DNA from: Actinomadura terrae
GTDB taxonomy: Bacteria; Actinomycetota; Actinomycetes; Streptosporangiales; Streptosporangiaceae
DNA length: 64,000 bases
Direction of reading: 5' to 3'
Assembly (NCBI RefSeq): GCF_022751215.1
Contig: NZ_JAICDG010000003.1
Span: 1 to 64,000, forward strand
In this document: positions 1-8,619 of the stretch, piece after piece
How the letters are laid out: each line of letters starts with the position of its first letter
Position numbering within the stretch: position 1 is the first letter of the stretch
The notes under the pieces: model-generated
What the model was told of the DNA's origin: nothing
Databases searched by the model: none
What the model saw: only the letters and a program-made list of their open reading frames with translations
Translations under genes and position numbers: made by a program

Positions 1-100
1 GGGTAAGGCCCCCGGTTGATGATCGGGTTGATAGGCTGGAGATGGAAGCGCGGTAACGTGTGGAGTCGACCGGTACTAATAGGCCGAGTGGCTTGACCAC
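1..100 (+). rRNA. rrl: 23S ribosomal RNA, 3' end (partial)
   Basis: The window opens inside the last conserved segment of 23S rRNA: the stretch around GACCGGTACTAATAGGCCGA (69-88) is the universal 3'-terminal region just before the molecule ends. The exact 3' end is not marked; I place it near base 100, where ACCACAC can pair with GTGTGGT near 128-134 to close the pre-rRNA processing stem. The gene begins upstream of the window. Confidence 0.93.
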
Positions 101-260
101 ACAATACGTTCAAAACATATCGCTGCTGTGTGGTGTTCGCGTCCCTGTGTGGTTCCCGGAAAACAAACGGGAACCCGTTGTTGATAATTGAATTTCGAGC
201 CTGGTCGCTCGTAACGAGTTTCCCGCACCCCTGGAACATGAGGGGGTGTTGGGGTTGGTC

Positions 261-379
261 GTTCGGTGGTTTTGGCGAGGGGGAAACACCCGGTCCCATC
301 CCGAACCCGGAAGTTAAGCCTCTCAGCGCCGATGGTACTGCATGGGAGACTGTGTGGGAGAGTAGGACGCCGCCGGACT
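261..379 (+). rRNA. rrf: 5S ribosomal RNA
   Basis: A complete 5S rRNA of about 119 bases. The loop B/C core CCCGAACCCGGAAGTTAAGC and the 3' part ending in GGGAGAGTAGGACGCCGCCG are diagnostic, and the first and last bases can pair as helix I. It follows 23S after a spacer of about 160 bases, the normal 16S-23S-5S order on the plus strand. Confidence 0.95.
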
Positions 380-390
380 CATATTGATGG

Positions 391-423
391 AAGGGCCCCG
401 CCGTTACCGGCGGGGCCCTTTCT
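391..423 (+). terminator. rRNA operon terminator
   Basis: AAGGGCCCCGCC, loop GTTA, then a matching CGGGGCCCTT arm followed by TCTC. It starts 11 bases after the 5S end and is a typical GC-rich intrinsic terminator closing the rRNA operon; it also lies beyond the 3' end of the converging SDR gene. Confidence 0.85.
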
Positions 424-455
424 CATTTCACGGGGCTTTTCCGTTGGCGCCGGTG

Positions 456-1301
456 TTACTCCTTCGGGTAGTCGGCGCTGAGGGTGACGTCTCGCCAGGT
501 GTCGAATGCCATCCTGAGGGTGTCGAGCTTGGCCGTGGCGATGTCGAACGCAGCCTTGCCGAGCAGTAGCCGCAGTGGCGGTTCCTCGGAGCCGATCGCG
601 TCGATGATGGCCCCTGCGGCACGCATCGGGTCTCCCGGCTGGTTGCCATAGGTGGCGAGCGTGCTCGTGCGCCGTGCGCCCGCCGTCTCGGCGTAGTCGT
701 CGATCGTGTTCCCCGACTGGCGCATGGACGGGCCCGACCAGTTGGTGCGGAACGCCGCGGGTTCGACGATCGTCACCCTGATACCCAGGGGAGCGACCTC
801 GGCCGCGAGCGACTCCGACAGCCCCTCGACGGCGAACTTGGTGGCGTGGTAGTAGCCGGTGGCGCCGAAGGCGGCCAGGCCGCCGAGCGAGGAGATGTTG
901 ACGATGTGGCCGCTCCGCCGCGCGCGCATGCCCGGCAGGACGGCGCGGGTCGTGTCGACCAGGCCGAAGACGTTCGTGTCGAACAGGGCGCGGACCTCCT
1001 CGTCCTCGCCCTCCTCGATGGCGGCGAGGTAGCCGTACCCGGCGTTGTTGACGAGGACGTCGATGCGTCCAAAAGCCGATTCGGCCTCCTTGACGGCCGC
1101 TGTGATCTGGGCCTTGTCGGTGACGTCGAGCGGCAGGGCGAGGGCGCGGTCCTCGCGTCCGGTGACGAGGTCGGCGATGGTGCGGGTGTCGCGTGCGGTG
1201 ACCGCGACCCGCCAGCCGCGGTCGAGGACGGCGGTGGCCAGTGCCCGTCCGAGACCGGTCGAGCAGCCGGTGATGAACCAGGCGGGGGAGTTCGTGCTCA
1301 T
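456..1301 (-). CDS. SDR family oxidoreductase
   Basis: A 281-residue classical short-chain dehydrogenase. The N-terminus carries the NAD(P)-binding motif TGCSTGLG (about residues 11-18), followed by NNAG in the middle, the catalytic serine region ISSLGG and the YHATK active-site motif. It should reduce or oxidise a small carbonyl/alcohol substrate; the substrate cannot be read from the sequence. The ATG at 1301 is preceded by AAGGAC, a good ribosome-binding site. The XRE regulator starts at the far side of a short gap (1302-1386) on the same strand and may be cotranscribed with it. The 3' end faces the rRNA terminator. Confidence 0.9.
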   Translation of the reverse strand: MSTNSPAWFITGCSTGLGRALATAVLDRGWRVAVTARDTRTIADLVTGREDRALALPLDVTDKAQITAAVKEAESAFGRIDVLVNNAGYGYLAAIEEGEDEEVRALFDTNVFGLVDTTRAVLPGMRARRSGHIVNISSLGGLAAFGATGYYHATKFAVEGLSESLAAEVAPLGIRVTIVEPAAFRTNWSGPSMRQSGNTIDDYAETAGARRTSTLATYGNQPGDPMRAAGAIIDAIGSEEPPLRLLLGKAAFDIATAKLDTLRMAFDTWRDVTLSADYPKE

Positions 1302-1386
1302 GCGGCATGTCCTTCTCTGATGGGTGAGTACGCGGGCGGCCTGCCTGAGGGTATGGGTCGACCCTGTGTCGTGCGGGAGAGTGTGA

Positions 1387-2256
1387 TCAGTGGTCGCGGG
1401 TCGGGGTGTTCTCCGTCGGCGCGTGCTCGGGCGTCTCGCCGGCGGTGAGGCTGCCCAGCAGGGCGAGCGCCTGTTCGGACGGGCTGCCCGCCGCGGCCTC
1501 GTACACGACCAGCTGCTGGCCGGGGGCGCTGTTGACGGTCAGCGACTCGTAGTCGAGCGTCAGCTCCCCGACCAGCGGATGCCGGAACCGTTTGGTCTCG
1601 TGCGTCTTCTGGCGGATGTCGTGGCGGGCCCACAGGCGGCGGAAGTCCTCGCTCTTCAGTGAGAGCTCGCCGACCGTGTCGATCAGCTGGGGGTCGTCGT
1701 AGTCGGTCCCGGCGGCGGAGCGGAGTCCGCCGACGGTGTTGATCGCGACGCGCTCCCAGTCCGGGTAGAAGTCGCGCGCGTCGGGGTCGAGGAACGCGAG
1801 CCGGACGAGATCGCCGCTGTAGGCGTGTCCGGCGAACAGGGCCCGGCCCAGCGCGTTGTGGGCGAGGACGGTCAGGCAGCGGCCGAGGACGATCGCGGGG
1901 GTGCGGTGCCAGCCGGCCATCATGCTCAGCAGGGTCGGGCTGACCTGCTCGCGCCGGACGCGCGGGCGCCGCCGGGCCGGGCCGGGGTGGGCGAGCTGGT
2001 GCAGGTGCGCCGCCTCGTCCACGTCCAGGCGCAGTGCCCGTGCGAGCGCGTCGACCACCTGCGCGGACGGGTGGCGCTCGCGGCCCTGCTCCAGGCGGAC
2101 GTAGTAGTCGGTGCTGACGCCCGCCAGCATCGCGACCTCCTCGCGGCGCAGCCCCGCCACCCGGCGCCGGCCCCCGACGGGCAGCCCCGAGTCCTCGGGC
2201 CGCACCCGCGCGCGCCGGGCGCGGAGGAACTGTCCCAGCAGGTTGTCGCTGTCCAT
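1387..2256 (-). CDS. XRE-family regulator with MmyB-like ligand-binding domain
   Basis: A 289-residue transcription factor. The first ~90 residues form a helix-turn-helix with the sequence REEVAMLAGVSTDYYVRLEQ, typical of the XRE/MLTR family; the remaining ~190 residues match the MmyB-like ligand-binding domain that in this family is thought to sense fatty-acid-like ligands. It sits just upstream of the SDR at 456-1301, in the same direction, so control of that SDR is a reasonable inference. A TAGTGT hexamer ends seven bases before the ATG and no Shine-Dalgarno is present, so the transcript is probably leaderless. Confidence 0.88.
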   Translation of the reverse strand: MDSDNLLGQFLRARRARVRPEDSGLPVGGRRRVAGLRREEVAMLAGVSTDYYVRLEQGRERHPSAQVVDALARALRLDVDEAAHLHQLAHPGPARRRPRVRREQVSPTLLSMMAGWHRTPAIVLGRCLTVLAHNALGRALFAGHAYSGDLVRLAFLDPDARDFYPDWERVAINTVGGLRSAAGTDYDDPQLIDTVGELSLKSEDFRRLWARHDIRQKTHETKRFRHPLVGELTLDYESLTVNSAPGQQLVVYEAAAGSPSEQALALLGSLTAGETPEHAPTENTPTRDH

Positions 2257-2334
2257 GCCTTCGACACTAGGCGTCGATCGCCGTGGGGAGGAGCCCGGAA
2301 GGGGGCCGTGATACTCCTACCGTCCCGCGCCGAG

Positions 2335-3042
2335 TCAGAGGAGGGCGTTGAAGGTCGCTTCGGGGGTGTCGCGTTCGCTGTAGAGGGTCCAGGCGGTGTC
2401 GGCGAGCGCGTCGGGGTCGAGGGTGCCGGCGGGGGGCGGGCCCGGCATGGCGGTCATCATGCGGTGGATGTCGCCGCGCTCGATCAGGCCGCCGATCGTC
2501 AGGATGCCCGCGTACACGCCCTGGTCGGCGAGGCCCGCGTGCAGGGTGAGGACGTAGTTGCGCAGCGCGGCGGACGAGACCGCGAGGCTTCCGAGGGAGG
2601 GGAACGGGACGACGGCGCTGAGGCCTGCGGCGAACAGCAGGCCGCCGTCGCCGCGCTCCAGCATGTCCGGCAGGACGGCGCCGACGGTGTCGATCGCGGG
2701 GTAGATCCAGCTCATCGCCTCCTTCGCGGACGTCACGTCGGTGGAGGTGATCGGTGCGGGGAGGGCGTCCGGGTCGGCGGCGCCCGGTCCGTAGTAGACG
2801 ACGTCGACGGAGTCGTGGTGTTCGGCGGCGGCGTCGAGGGCCGCGAGCAGTGAGGCCCGGTCGCGGACGTCGGCCTGGTGCGCGGTGGCCTTGATGCCCG
2901 CCGCGTCCAGCGCGGCGAGGTAGCCGGGGTGGCGGGACGCGTTGCGGGAGAGCAACGCGATGTCGTGGCCCTCGCGGCCGAAGCGGTGGGCGATCGACAT
3001 GCCGAGCCCGGGGCCCGCTCCGATGACGACGGTCGTGGGCAT
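2335..3042 (-). CDS. SDR-like protein lacking the YxxxK catalytic motif
   Basis: A 235-residue Rossmann-fold protein. The N-terminal GAGPGLG (residues 8-14) matches the nucleotide-binding motif of short-chain dehydrogenases. Where the family has a YxxxK catalytic pair after the serine strand, this protein reads SLGSLAVSSAALRNY, so neither the tyrosine nor the lysine is in place. It may be an atypical reductase or an NAD(P)-binding sensor; I cannot choose. The ATG at 3042 has GGAGG nine bases upstream. It is divergent from the TetR gene at 3141 and shares a palindrome-rich 100-base region with it, which makes it that repressor's likely target. Confidence 0.82.
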   Translation of the reverse strand: MPTTVVIGAGPGLGMSIAHRFGREGHDIALLSRNASRHPGYLAALDAAGIKATAHQADVRDRASLLAALDAAAEHHDSVDVVYYGPGAADPDALPAPITSTDVTSAKEAMSWIYPAIDTVGAVLPDMLERGDGGLLFAAGLSAVVPFPSLGSLAVSSAALRNYVLTLHAGLADQGVYAGILTIGGLIERGDIHRMMTAMPGPPPAGTLDPDALADTAWTLYSERDTPEATFNALL

Positions 3043-3060
3043 GGGTGTGCCTCCATGAAG

Positions 3061-3122
3061 TTGAGGGTGCCCTCAAAATTGAGGTCGCCCTCAAGTTAGC
3101 CGAAACTTGAGGGCGACCTCAA
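3061..3122. promoter_or_regulatory. Triple TetR-type operator between divergent genes
   Basis: Three copies of a TTGAGG(G/T)-N2-(C/A)CCTCAA palindrome: 3061-3076 (TTGAGGGTGCCCTCAA, perfect arms), 3079-3094 (one mismatch) and 3107-3122 (one mismatch). The last two are also inverted copies of each other, forming 19-bp arms (3079-3097 and 3104-3122) around a 6-base loop. The third copy supplies a TTGAGG that could be the -35 of the TetR promoter, whose -10 would be TAGAAT at 3128-3133. Such placement fits autorepression plus control of the divergent SDR-like gene. Confidence 0.75.
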
Positions 3123-3140
3123 GTTCGTAGAATGGCGTCC

Positions 3141-3791
3141 ATGGCGAGGACGAGCCGTGCGCCCCGGGCCGACGCGGCGCGCAACCGGGACAAGCTGCTG
3201 GCCGCCGCCGCGAAGGTCTTCGGCGAGCGCGGGGTGGACGCCCCGCTGGAGGAGGTCGCGCGGCGGGCGGAGGTCAGCATCGGCACGCTCTACAACCACT
3301 TCCCAGCGCGCCAGGACCTCATCGACGCGATCTTCCCGATGCGGCTGGAGGCGCTGGAGCGGGTCGCCGAGGCGGCGCTCGCCGACCCCGATCCCTGGGA
3401 CGGGTTCGTGTGCTTCGTCGAGGGGCTGTTCGAGTTGCAGGCGCGGGATCGCGGCCTCAACGACGTGCTCGCCCGGAGCTACCCGGCGTCCTCGGAGCTC
3501 AGCGGGGCCTGCCACCGGGGGTTCGTGCACCTGGTGGAGATCATCGAGCGGGCGCGGGGCGCCGGGCTGCGGGACGACTTCGAGGCGCCGGACATGGTGC
3601 CGCTCATCTGGGCGATGTCGCAGATCATCCGCGAGACGGCGGACGTCGCCCCGGACGCCTGGCGCCGTTTCCTCGCGTTCCATCTGGACGGGTTGCGCGC
3701 GGACGCCGCGCGTCCGGTGTCCGCCGCGCCGCTCACCCAGGAGCAGGTTGAGGGCCGTCCGGGGGACCCTGCGGGTTCTCCAGGGAGATGA
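3141..3791 (+). CDS. TetR family transcriptional regulator
   Basis: About 216 residues. An N-terminal TetR helix-turn-helix (VFGERGVDAPLEEVARRAEV, then IGTLYNHFPARQDLI) is followed by a helical ligand domain. Two in-frame ATGs exist, 3132 and 3141. I prefer 3141 because TAGAAT (3128-3133) lies exactly seven bases before it and there is no ribosome-binding site, the signature of a leaderless transcript. The first ATG overlaps that -10. Three operator-like palindromes lie immediately upstream. The last 59 bases overlap the end of the convergent DUF523 gene. Confidence 0.9.
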   Translation: MARTSRAPRADAARNRDKLLAAAAKVFGERGVDAPLEEVARRAEVSIGTLYNHFPARQDLIDAIFPMRLEALERVAEAALADPDPWDGFVCFVEGLFELQARDRGLNDVLARSYPASSELSGACHRGFVHLVEIIERARGAGLRDDFEAPDMVPLIWAMSQIIRETADVAPDAWRRFLAFHLDGLRADAARPVSAAPLTQEQVEGRPGDPAGSPGR

Positions 3792-4257
3792 GGCAGGACT
3801 CCAGCGCGTTCAGCTCGTCCTCGCTGAAGACCCGGATGCCCGAGCGTTCGAGGAGCGCGGTGGTGACGCCCGCTCCGGGGACCGACGTGCCGGTGAACGT
3901 CCCGTCGTAGACGCGGTGGCTGCCGCAGGACGGGCTGCCCTCCTTGAGGAGCGCGACGCGGGCCCCGGCGCGGCGGGCGGCGGCGAGGGCGAGGTGGGCG
4001 CCGCGCAGGAACGCCTCCGTCACGTCCACGCCGGTGGTGGTGACGATGCGGGCCGCGCCGTCCAGGACGGGGCCGGAGCCGACGATCTCGGCGGGTGGGC
4101 GCGGGACGGCCAGGCCGCCGGATACCTCGGGGCAGAACGGGACGAGGCGCCCCTCGGCCCGCCAGCGTCCGAAGAGGTCGGCCTCCACGGGCTTGGCCGC
4201 TCCGTCGTATCGGACCGGCCTTCCCATCAGGCAAGAACTGACCAGTATGCGTTCCAC
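3733..4257 (-). CDS. DUF523 family protein
   Basis: About 174 residues. The start ILVSSCLMGRPVRYDG and later FCPEVSGGLAVPRPPAEI and LLKEGSPSCGS are the conserved cysteine- and glycine-rich blocks of DUF523, a small widespread family of unknown function. An upstream ATG is in frame (4362), but family alignment begins at the GTG at 4257, which has GGAG six bases upstream, so I use that. Upstream sequence instead overlaps the start of ctaD on the other strand. Its 3' end overlaps the TetR gene tail to tail by 59 bases. Confidence 0.85.
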   Translation of the reverse strand: MERILVSSCLMGRPVRYDGAAKPVEADLFGRWRAEGRLVPFCPEVSGGLAVPRPPAEIVGSGPVLDGAARIVTTTGVDVTEAFLRGAHLALAAARRAGARVALLKEGSPSCGSHRVYDGTFTGTSVPGAGVTTALLERSGIRVFSEDELNALESCLISLENPQGPPDGPQPAPG

Positions 4258-4340
4258 GCACTCCAGCCTATTCGGCCACTTGCCTGACTCCCCGCACCGG
4301 CGAATAGTGGGGGCGACCGCCGCACGCAGGGAGACCGGCA

Positions 4341-5999
4341 ATGGTCCTTCTCGGCCGCACACTCCCCGAGGCGCCCGCCCCCGCGCGCCCTCGGGGCTCG
4401 GTACTGGTGTCGTGGGCGACCACGACCGACCACAAGGTGATCGGGTATCTGTATCTGATCACATCGTTCGCGTTCTTCCTCCTCGCCGGGCTGATGGCGA
4501 TGGTGCTGCGCGGGGAGTTGGCGTCGCCGGGCCACCAGATCGTGAGCAACGAGCAGTTCAACCAGCTTTTCACGATGCACGGCACGGTGATGCTGCTGCT
4601 GTTCGCGACGCCGTTGTTCGTCGGGTTCGCCAACGTCATCATGCCGTTGCAGATCGGTTCGCCGGATGTGGCCTTCCCCCGGCTGAACATGCTCAGCTAC
4701 TGGCTGTTCCTGTTCGGCGGCCTCATCGTCTTCGCGGCGTTCCTGTCGCCGGGCGGCGCGGCGAGTTTCGGCTGGACGGCCTATGCCCCGCTGACGAGCC
4801 AGATCCGCTCGCCGGGGATCGGCGCCGATATGTGGATCATGGGCCTGGCGCTGTCGGGGTTCGGGACGATCCTCGGCGGCGTCAACTTCATCACGACGAT
4901 CATCGGCATGCGGGCGCCGGGGATGACGATGTTCCGGATGCCGATCTTCACGTGGAACATCTTCCTGACGAGCCTGCTGGTGCTGATGGCCTTCCCGGTT
5001 CTCGCGGCCGCGCTGCTGGTGCTGGAGTCGGACCGGCGGTTCGGCTCGCACGTGTTCGACCCGGCGTACGGGGGTGCGCTGACCTGGCAGCACCTGTTCT
5101 GGTTCTTCGGGCACCCCGAGGTCTACATCATCGCGCTCCCGTTCTTCGGCATCATCACCGAGGTCGTTCCGGTGTTCAGCCGCAAGCCGCTGTTCGGCTA
5201 TTTCGGCATGGTCGGGGCGACGGTCCTGATCGCGGGCCTGTCGATGTCGGTGTGGGCGCACCACATGTTCACGACCGGCCGGGTGCTGCTGCCGTTCTTC
5301 TCGTTCATGTCGTTCCTGATCGCGGTGCCGACCGGGGTGAAGTTCTTCAACTGGGTCGGGACGATGTGGCGGGGCAGGCTGAGCTTTGAGACCCCGATGC
5401 TGTTCGCGGTGGGATTCCTCGTGACGTTCCTGTTCGGCGGGCTGACCGGGGTGATCCTGGCGTCGCCGCCGCTGGACTTCCAGGTGCAGGACTCCTACTT
5501 CGTGGTGGCCCACTTCCATTACGTCGTCTTCGGGACCGTGGTGTTCGCGATGTTCGCGGGCTTCTATTTCTGGTGGCCGAAGATGACCGGGAAGATGCTG
5601 GACGAGCGGCTCGGCAAGGTCCATTTCTGGTTCCTGTTCGTCGGCTTCCACACGACGTTCCTTGTCCAGCACTGGCTGGGCGCGCAGGGGATGCCGCGCC
5701 GGTACGCGGACTACCCCAAGGAGTTCACCGCGTTGAACCGCGTCTCCAGCGCGGGCGCGCTGATCCTGGGCGTCTCCACGCTGTTCTTCCTCTACAACGT
5801 GTACCGGACGGCGCGGCGCGGCGTCCGGGTGCAGGTCGATGATCCGTGGGGTTACGGGAACTCGCTCGAATGGGCCACCTCGTGCCCGCCGCCCCGGCAC
5901 AACTTCGACGCGATCCCGCGGATCCGCTCGGAGCGTCCGGCGTTCGACCTGCACTACCCGAAGCTGGAGGCGGCCGGCGACGGCACGGACCCCGGCTGA
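4341..5999 (+). CDS. ctaD: Cytochrome c oxidase subunit I
   Basis: A 552-residue aa3-type oxidase core subunit with 12 predicted membrane segments, the haem- and copper-bearing catalytic subunit that reduces O2 and pumps protons. Metal ligands are visible: low-spin haem His80 (FTMHGTVML), CuB His258 with the cross-linked Tyr262 (GHPEVYI), the His307-His308 pair (WAHHMF), and His391/His393 (AHFHYVVFG). AGGGAGA precedes the ATG. Other oxidase subunits are not adjacent; actinomycetes often carry additional stand-alone ctaD copies, and this seems to be one. Length is normal for the family. Confidence 0.95.
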   Translation: MVLLGRTLPEAPAPARPRGSVLVSWATTTDHKVIGYLYLITSFAFFLLAGLMAMVLRGELASPGHQIVSNEQFNQLFTMHGTVMLLLFATPLFVGFANVIMPLQIGSPDVAFPRLNMLSYWLFLFGGLIVFAAFLSPGGAASFGWTAYAPLTSQIRSPGIGADMWIMGLALSGFGTILGGVNFITTIIGMRAPGMTMFRMPIFTWNIFLTSLLVLMAFPVLAAALLVLESDRRFGSHVFDPAYGGALTWQHLFWFFGHPEVYIIALPFFGIITEVVPVFSRKPLFGYFGMVGATVLIAGLSMSVWAHHMFTTGRVLLPFFSFMSFLIAVPTGVKFFNWVGTMWRGRLSFETPMLFAVGFLVTFLFGGLTGVILASPPLDFQVQDSYFVVAHFHYVVFGTVVFAMFAGFYFWWPKMTGKMLDERLGKVHFWFLFVGFHTTFLVQHWLGAQGMPRRYADYPKEFTALNRVSSAGALILGVSTLFFLYNVYRTARRGVRVQVDDPWGYGNSLEWATSCPPPRHNFDAIPRIRSERPAFDLHYPKLEAAGDGTDPG

Positions 6000-6183
6000 G
6001 CCCTCCGGTTCCCGTCCTTGCCGATCGAGAACCCTGACGATAACGCCGCCGTAACAATCTCGGCCTTCCTGACAAATCAGACGAGTCGCTCCGCCCCGGG
6101 GCACTACGGTTCCCGCGTGACGGTGAGCTGCATCACAGGGGGCGGCCAGGCGTGAGCGACGGACGCGGCAGCGGGGAGACGTG

Positions 6184-8619
6184 ATGGCCAGGCGGACACG
6201 GTCGGTCCGGACGAAAATCGTGTTCCTCCTGGTCCCGCCGATCGCGGCGCTGGTGGTGCTGTGGGGCTTCACGGCGGCGGCCACGCTCGGCGACACCCTC
6301 CGGCAGACCCGGACCCAGACCTTCACCGACAAGGTCATCAAGCCCACCGACGCCATGATCTCCGCGTTGCAGGACGAGCGCCGCATGTCGCTGTCCTACC
6401 TCGGCGACGACCGGACGATCGGCCGGTCCGGCTTCGACGCCCAGCGCGCGCGGACCGACCGGACCCGCGCGGCGTTCCGCAAGGCGGCCTCCGACCCGTC
6501 CGTCCGGGGCGCCGCCGCGCGGCGCACGCGCGAGCGGATGGCCGACCTGGCGGCCTCGCTCGGCGAGATCGAGGCGGTGCGCACCTCGGTCGACAAGCGG
6601 CTCATCGACCGCTCGGAGGCGCTCGGCCGCTACACCGCCTTCATCGACCGGGCGGCCGAGATCTACGAGGAGCCGCGCTCCGACGACGACCGGATCGTCC
6701 GCGACACCCGGCTCCTGCTCGGTCTGGAGCGGGCCCGCGAGAGCATGTCCCGCGAGGACGCGCTGGTCACCGGCGCGCTCGCGGCGCGCAAGATCAGCCA
6801 GGCCGAGCACCTGCGGCTCGTGCAGCTCGTCGGCGCCCGCGCGTTCCTCTACGACGACTCGACCCGCGCGCTGCCGCCGGGCGACCGCGTCCGCTACGAC
6901 GCGATCGTGTCCGGCGCCGCGTTCGTCGAGTTCCGCAGGCTGGAGGACGAGCTGATGCAGGCCGGCGCCGCGCAGGGGCACCCGCCGCTGGACATCGGCG
7001 CGTGGCACACCTCGATCGAGACCGTGAACACACAGCTCGCCGAGCTGTCGTCCGGCATCCGCTCGGCCACCGCCGACCGCGCCGCGCGGAAGGCCGACGC
7101 CGTCCTGCTCCGTCTGTACCTGACCGGCGGCCTGGGCCTGCTCGCCGTGATCGTCGCGGTCGTCGTCGCGGTGCGGATGGCGCGCCGCCTCATCCGCGAG
7201 AGCCGCGAGATGGCCGACGCCGTCACCGCGTTCACCCGAGACCGGCTGCCCGCGATCACCGAGCGCGCCCGACGCGGCGAGCCCGTCCCGGACGAGGACA
7301 TCGTCCTCGCCGGGGAGGTCAAACCCGCCGAGCCGCCCAAGCCCGGGGAGGACGAGCCGCCGGGCCCGCCCGCCTGGTTCGCGCGGTTTGCCGCCGCGCC
7401 CCCGCAGCCGGGGTTCACGGTCACCGAGATCAGCCGGATCGACAAGGCGTTCGCCGAGGCCCGCCGCGCCGTCATCCGCGCGTCCTCCGGCGAGGCCGCC
7501 GCGCACAAGCGGCTCAACGACGTGTTCGTGACGCTCGCGCGCCGCAACCAGTCGCTGCTCCAGCGGCTCCTCGGCCGGCTGGAGGCGATGGAGCGCGGGA
7601 CCGAGGACCCCGACGCGCTCGCCGCGCTGTTCGAGCTCGACCACCTCGCGACCCGGATGCGGCGGCACGCGGAGGGCCTGGTCATCCTCTCCGGGCGGCC
7701 GTCCGGACGGAGCTGGCGGCATCCCGTCCGGCTGATGGACGTGGCGCGCGCCGCCGCGTCGGAGATCGAGGACTACACGCGGGTGGACGTCGTCCCGATG
7801 GGCCGGGCGGCGCTGTCGGGCCGCGCCGTCGCCGACACCATCCACCTGCTGGCCGAGCTGGTCGAGAACGCCGCCGCGTTCTCCCCGCCGACCACGCGGA
7901 TCCGGGTGACCGGCGGGGAGGTCGCGCACGGCTTCGCGGTCGAGATCGAGGACCGCGGCCTCGGCCTCACCCGCGAGGAGATCGCGCGGCTGAACCGGCT
8001 GCTGGCCACCGACCCCGAGCTGAAGCTGGACGACTCGGTGCAGCTCGGGCTGTTCGTCGTCGCGCGGCTCGCGGCGCGGCACGGCATCCGCGTCTCGCTG
8101 CGGTCCTCGGCGTACGGGGGTGTGATCGCGATCGTGCTGATCCCGCACGCGCTCGTCGTCGACGCGCAGGACGCGGCGCCGGGCTCCGGTGCCTCCGGCG
8201 CGCCGTCCGGCGGCTCGGGCGAGTACAAGCCGCTGGTGGCCGTCTCCCGCACGACGATGGAACCGGCGGGGGAGCGTGCGGGAGAGCGGGCGCCCGTGAC
8301 GCCCAAGCTCGGGCCGTCGGCGCCGACCGTCCTGCCGTCGCGGCGCGGGGACCGCGAGGACGGGGCCGCGCCGGGCACCGCCCCCGGCGGGCTGCCGAGG
8401 AGGCGGCGGCAGCAGAACATCGCCCCGCAGCTGAGGGAGGCCGCGCCCACCGACTCCGGCGAGACGCCCGCCGAGCGCTCGCCCGAGGCGGCGCGCAGGC
8501 TCATGTCGACGATGCAGAGCGGATGGCGGCGCGGCCGGGAGGACGACGCCGAGCCGGAGCGGGGCGGTGACGGCGCGGCCGCGGAGCCGGAGACGCCCCC
8601 TGGGCCGGGCGGTGAGTGA
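6184..8619 (+). CDS. Conservon-type sensor histidine kinase with NIT domain
   Basis: An 811-residue membrane kinase. Segments: TM1 about 12-34; an extracellular helical domain about 40-290 resembling nitrate/nitrite-sensing (NIT) domains; TM2 about 308-332; HAMP-like linker; a dimerisation helix with LDHLATRMRRHAEG (His487); and an ATPase domain with LVENAAAFSPP (Asn562) and EDRGLGL. The C-terminal ~150 residues are proline-rich and disordered. This is CvnA architecture from Streptomyces conservons. GGGGAG precedes the ATG at 6184 (a GTG at 6181 is an alternative). The stop overlaps the DUF742 start (TGATG), indicating translational coupling. The expected roadblock gene is absent. Confidence 0.9.
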   Translation: MARRTRSVRTKIVFLLVPPIAALVVLWGFTAAATLGDTLRQTRTQTFTDKVIKPTDAMISALQDERRMSLSYLGDDRTIGRSGFDAQRARTDRTRAAFRKAASDPSVRGAAARRTRERMADLAASLGEIEAVRTSVDKRLIDRSEALGRYTAFIDRAAEIYEEPRSDDDRIVRDTRLLLGLERARESMSREDALVTGALAARKISQAEHLRLVQLVGARAFLYDDSTRALPPGDRVRYDAIVSGAAFVEFRRLEDELMQAGAAQGHPPLDIGAWHTSIETVNTQLAELSSGIRSATADRAARKADAVLLRLYLTGGLGLLAVIVAVVVAVRMARRLIRESREMADAVTAFTRDRLPAITERARRGEPVPDEDIVLAGEVKPAEPPKPGEDEPPGPPAWFARFAAAPPQPGFTVTEISRIDKAFAEARRAVIRASSGEAAAHKRLNDVFVTLARRNQSLLQRLLGRLEAMERGTEDPDALAALFELDHLATRMRRHAEGLVILSGRPSGRSWRHPVRLMDVARAAASEIEDYTRVDVVPMGRAALSGRAVADTIHLLAELVENAAAFSPPTTRIRVTGGEVAHGFAVEIEDRGLGLTREEIARLNRLLATDPELKLDDSVQLGLFVVARLAARHGIRVSLRSSAYGGVIAIVLIPHALVVDAQDAAPGSGASGAPSGGSGEYKPLVAVSRTTMEPAGERAGERAPVTPKLGPSAPTVLPSRRGDREDGAAPGTAPGGLPRRRRQQNIAPQLREAAPTDSGETPAERSPEAARRLMSTMQSGWRRGREDDAEPERGGDGAAAEPETPPGPGGE

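Noticed and set aside
4227..6386. 719-codon minus-strand ORF opposite ctaD
   Set aside because: Antisense shadow of the cytochrome oxidase gene, whose motifs are unambiguous; product is low-complexity Arg/His-rich.
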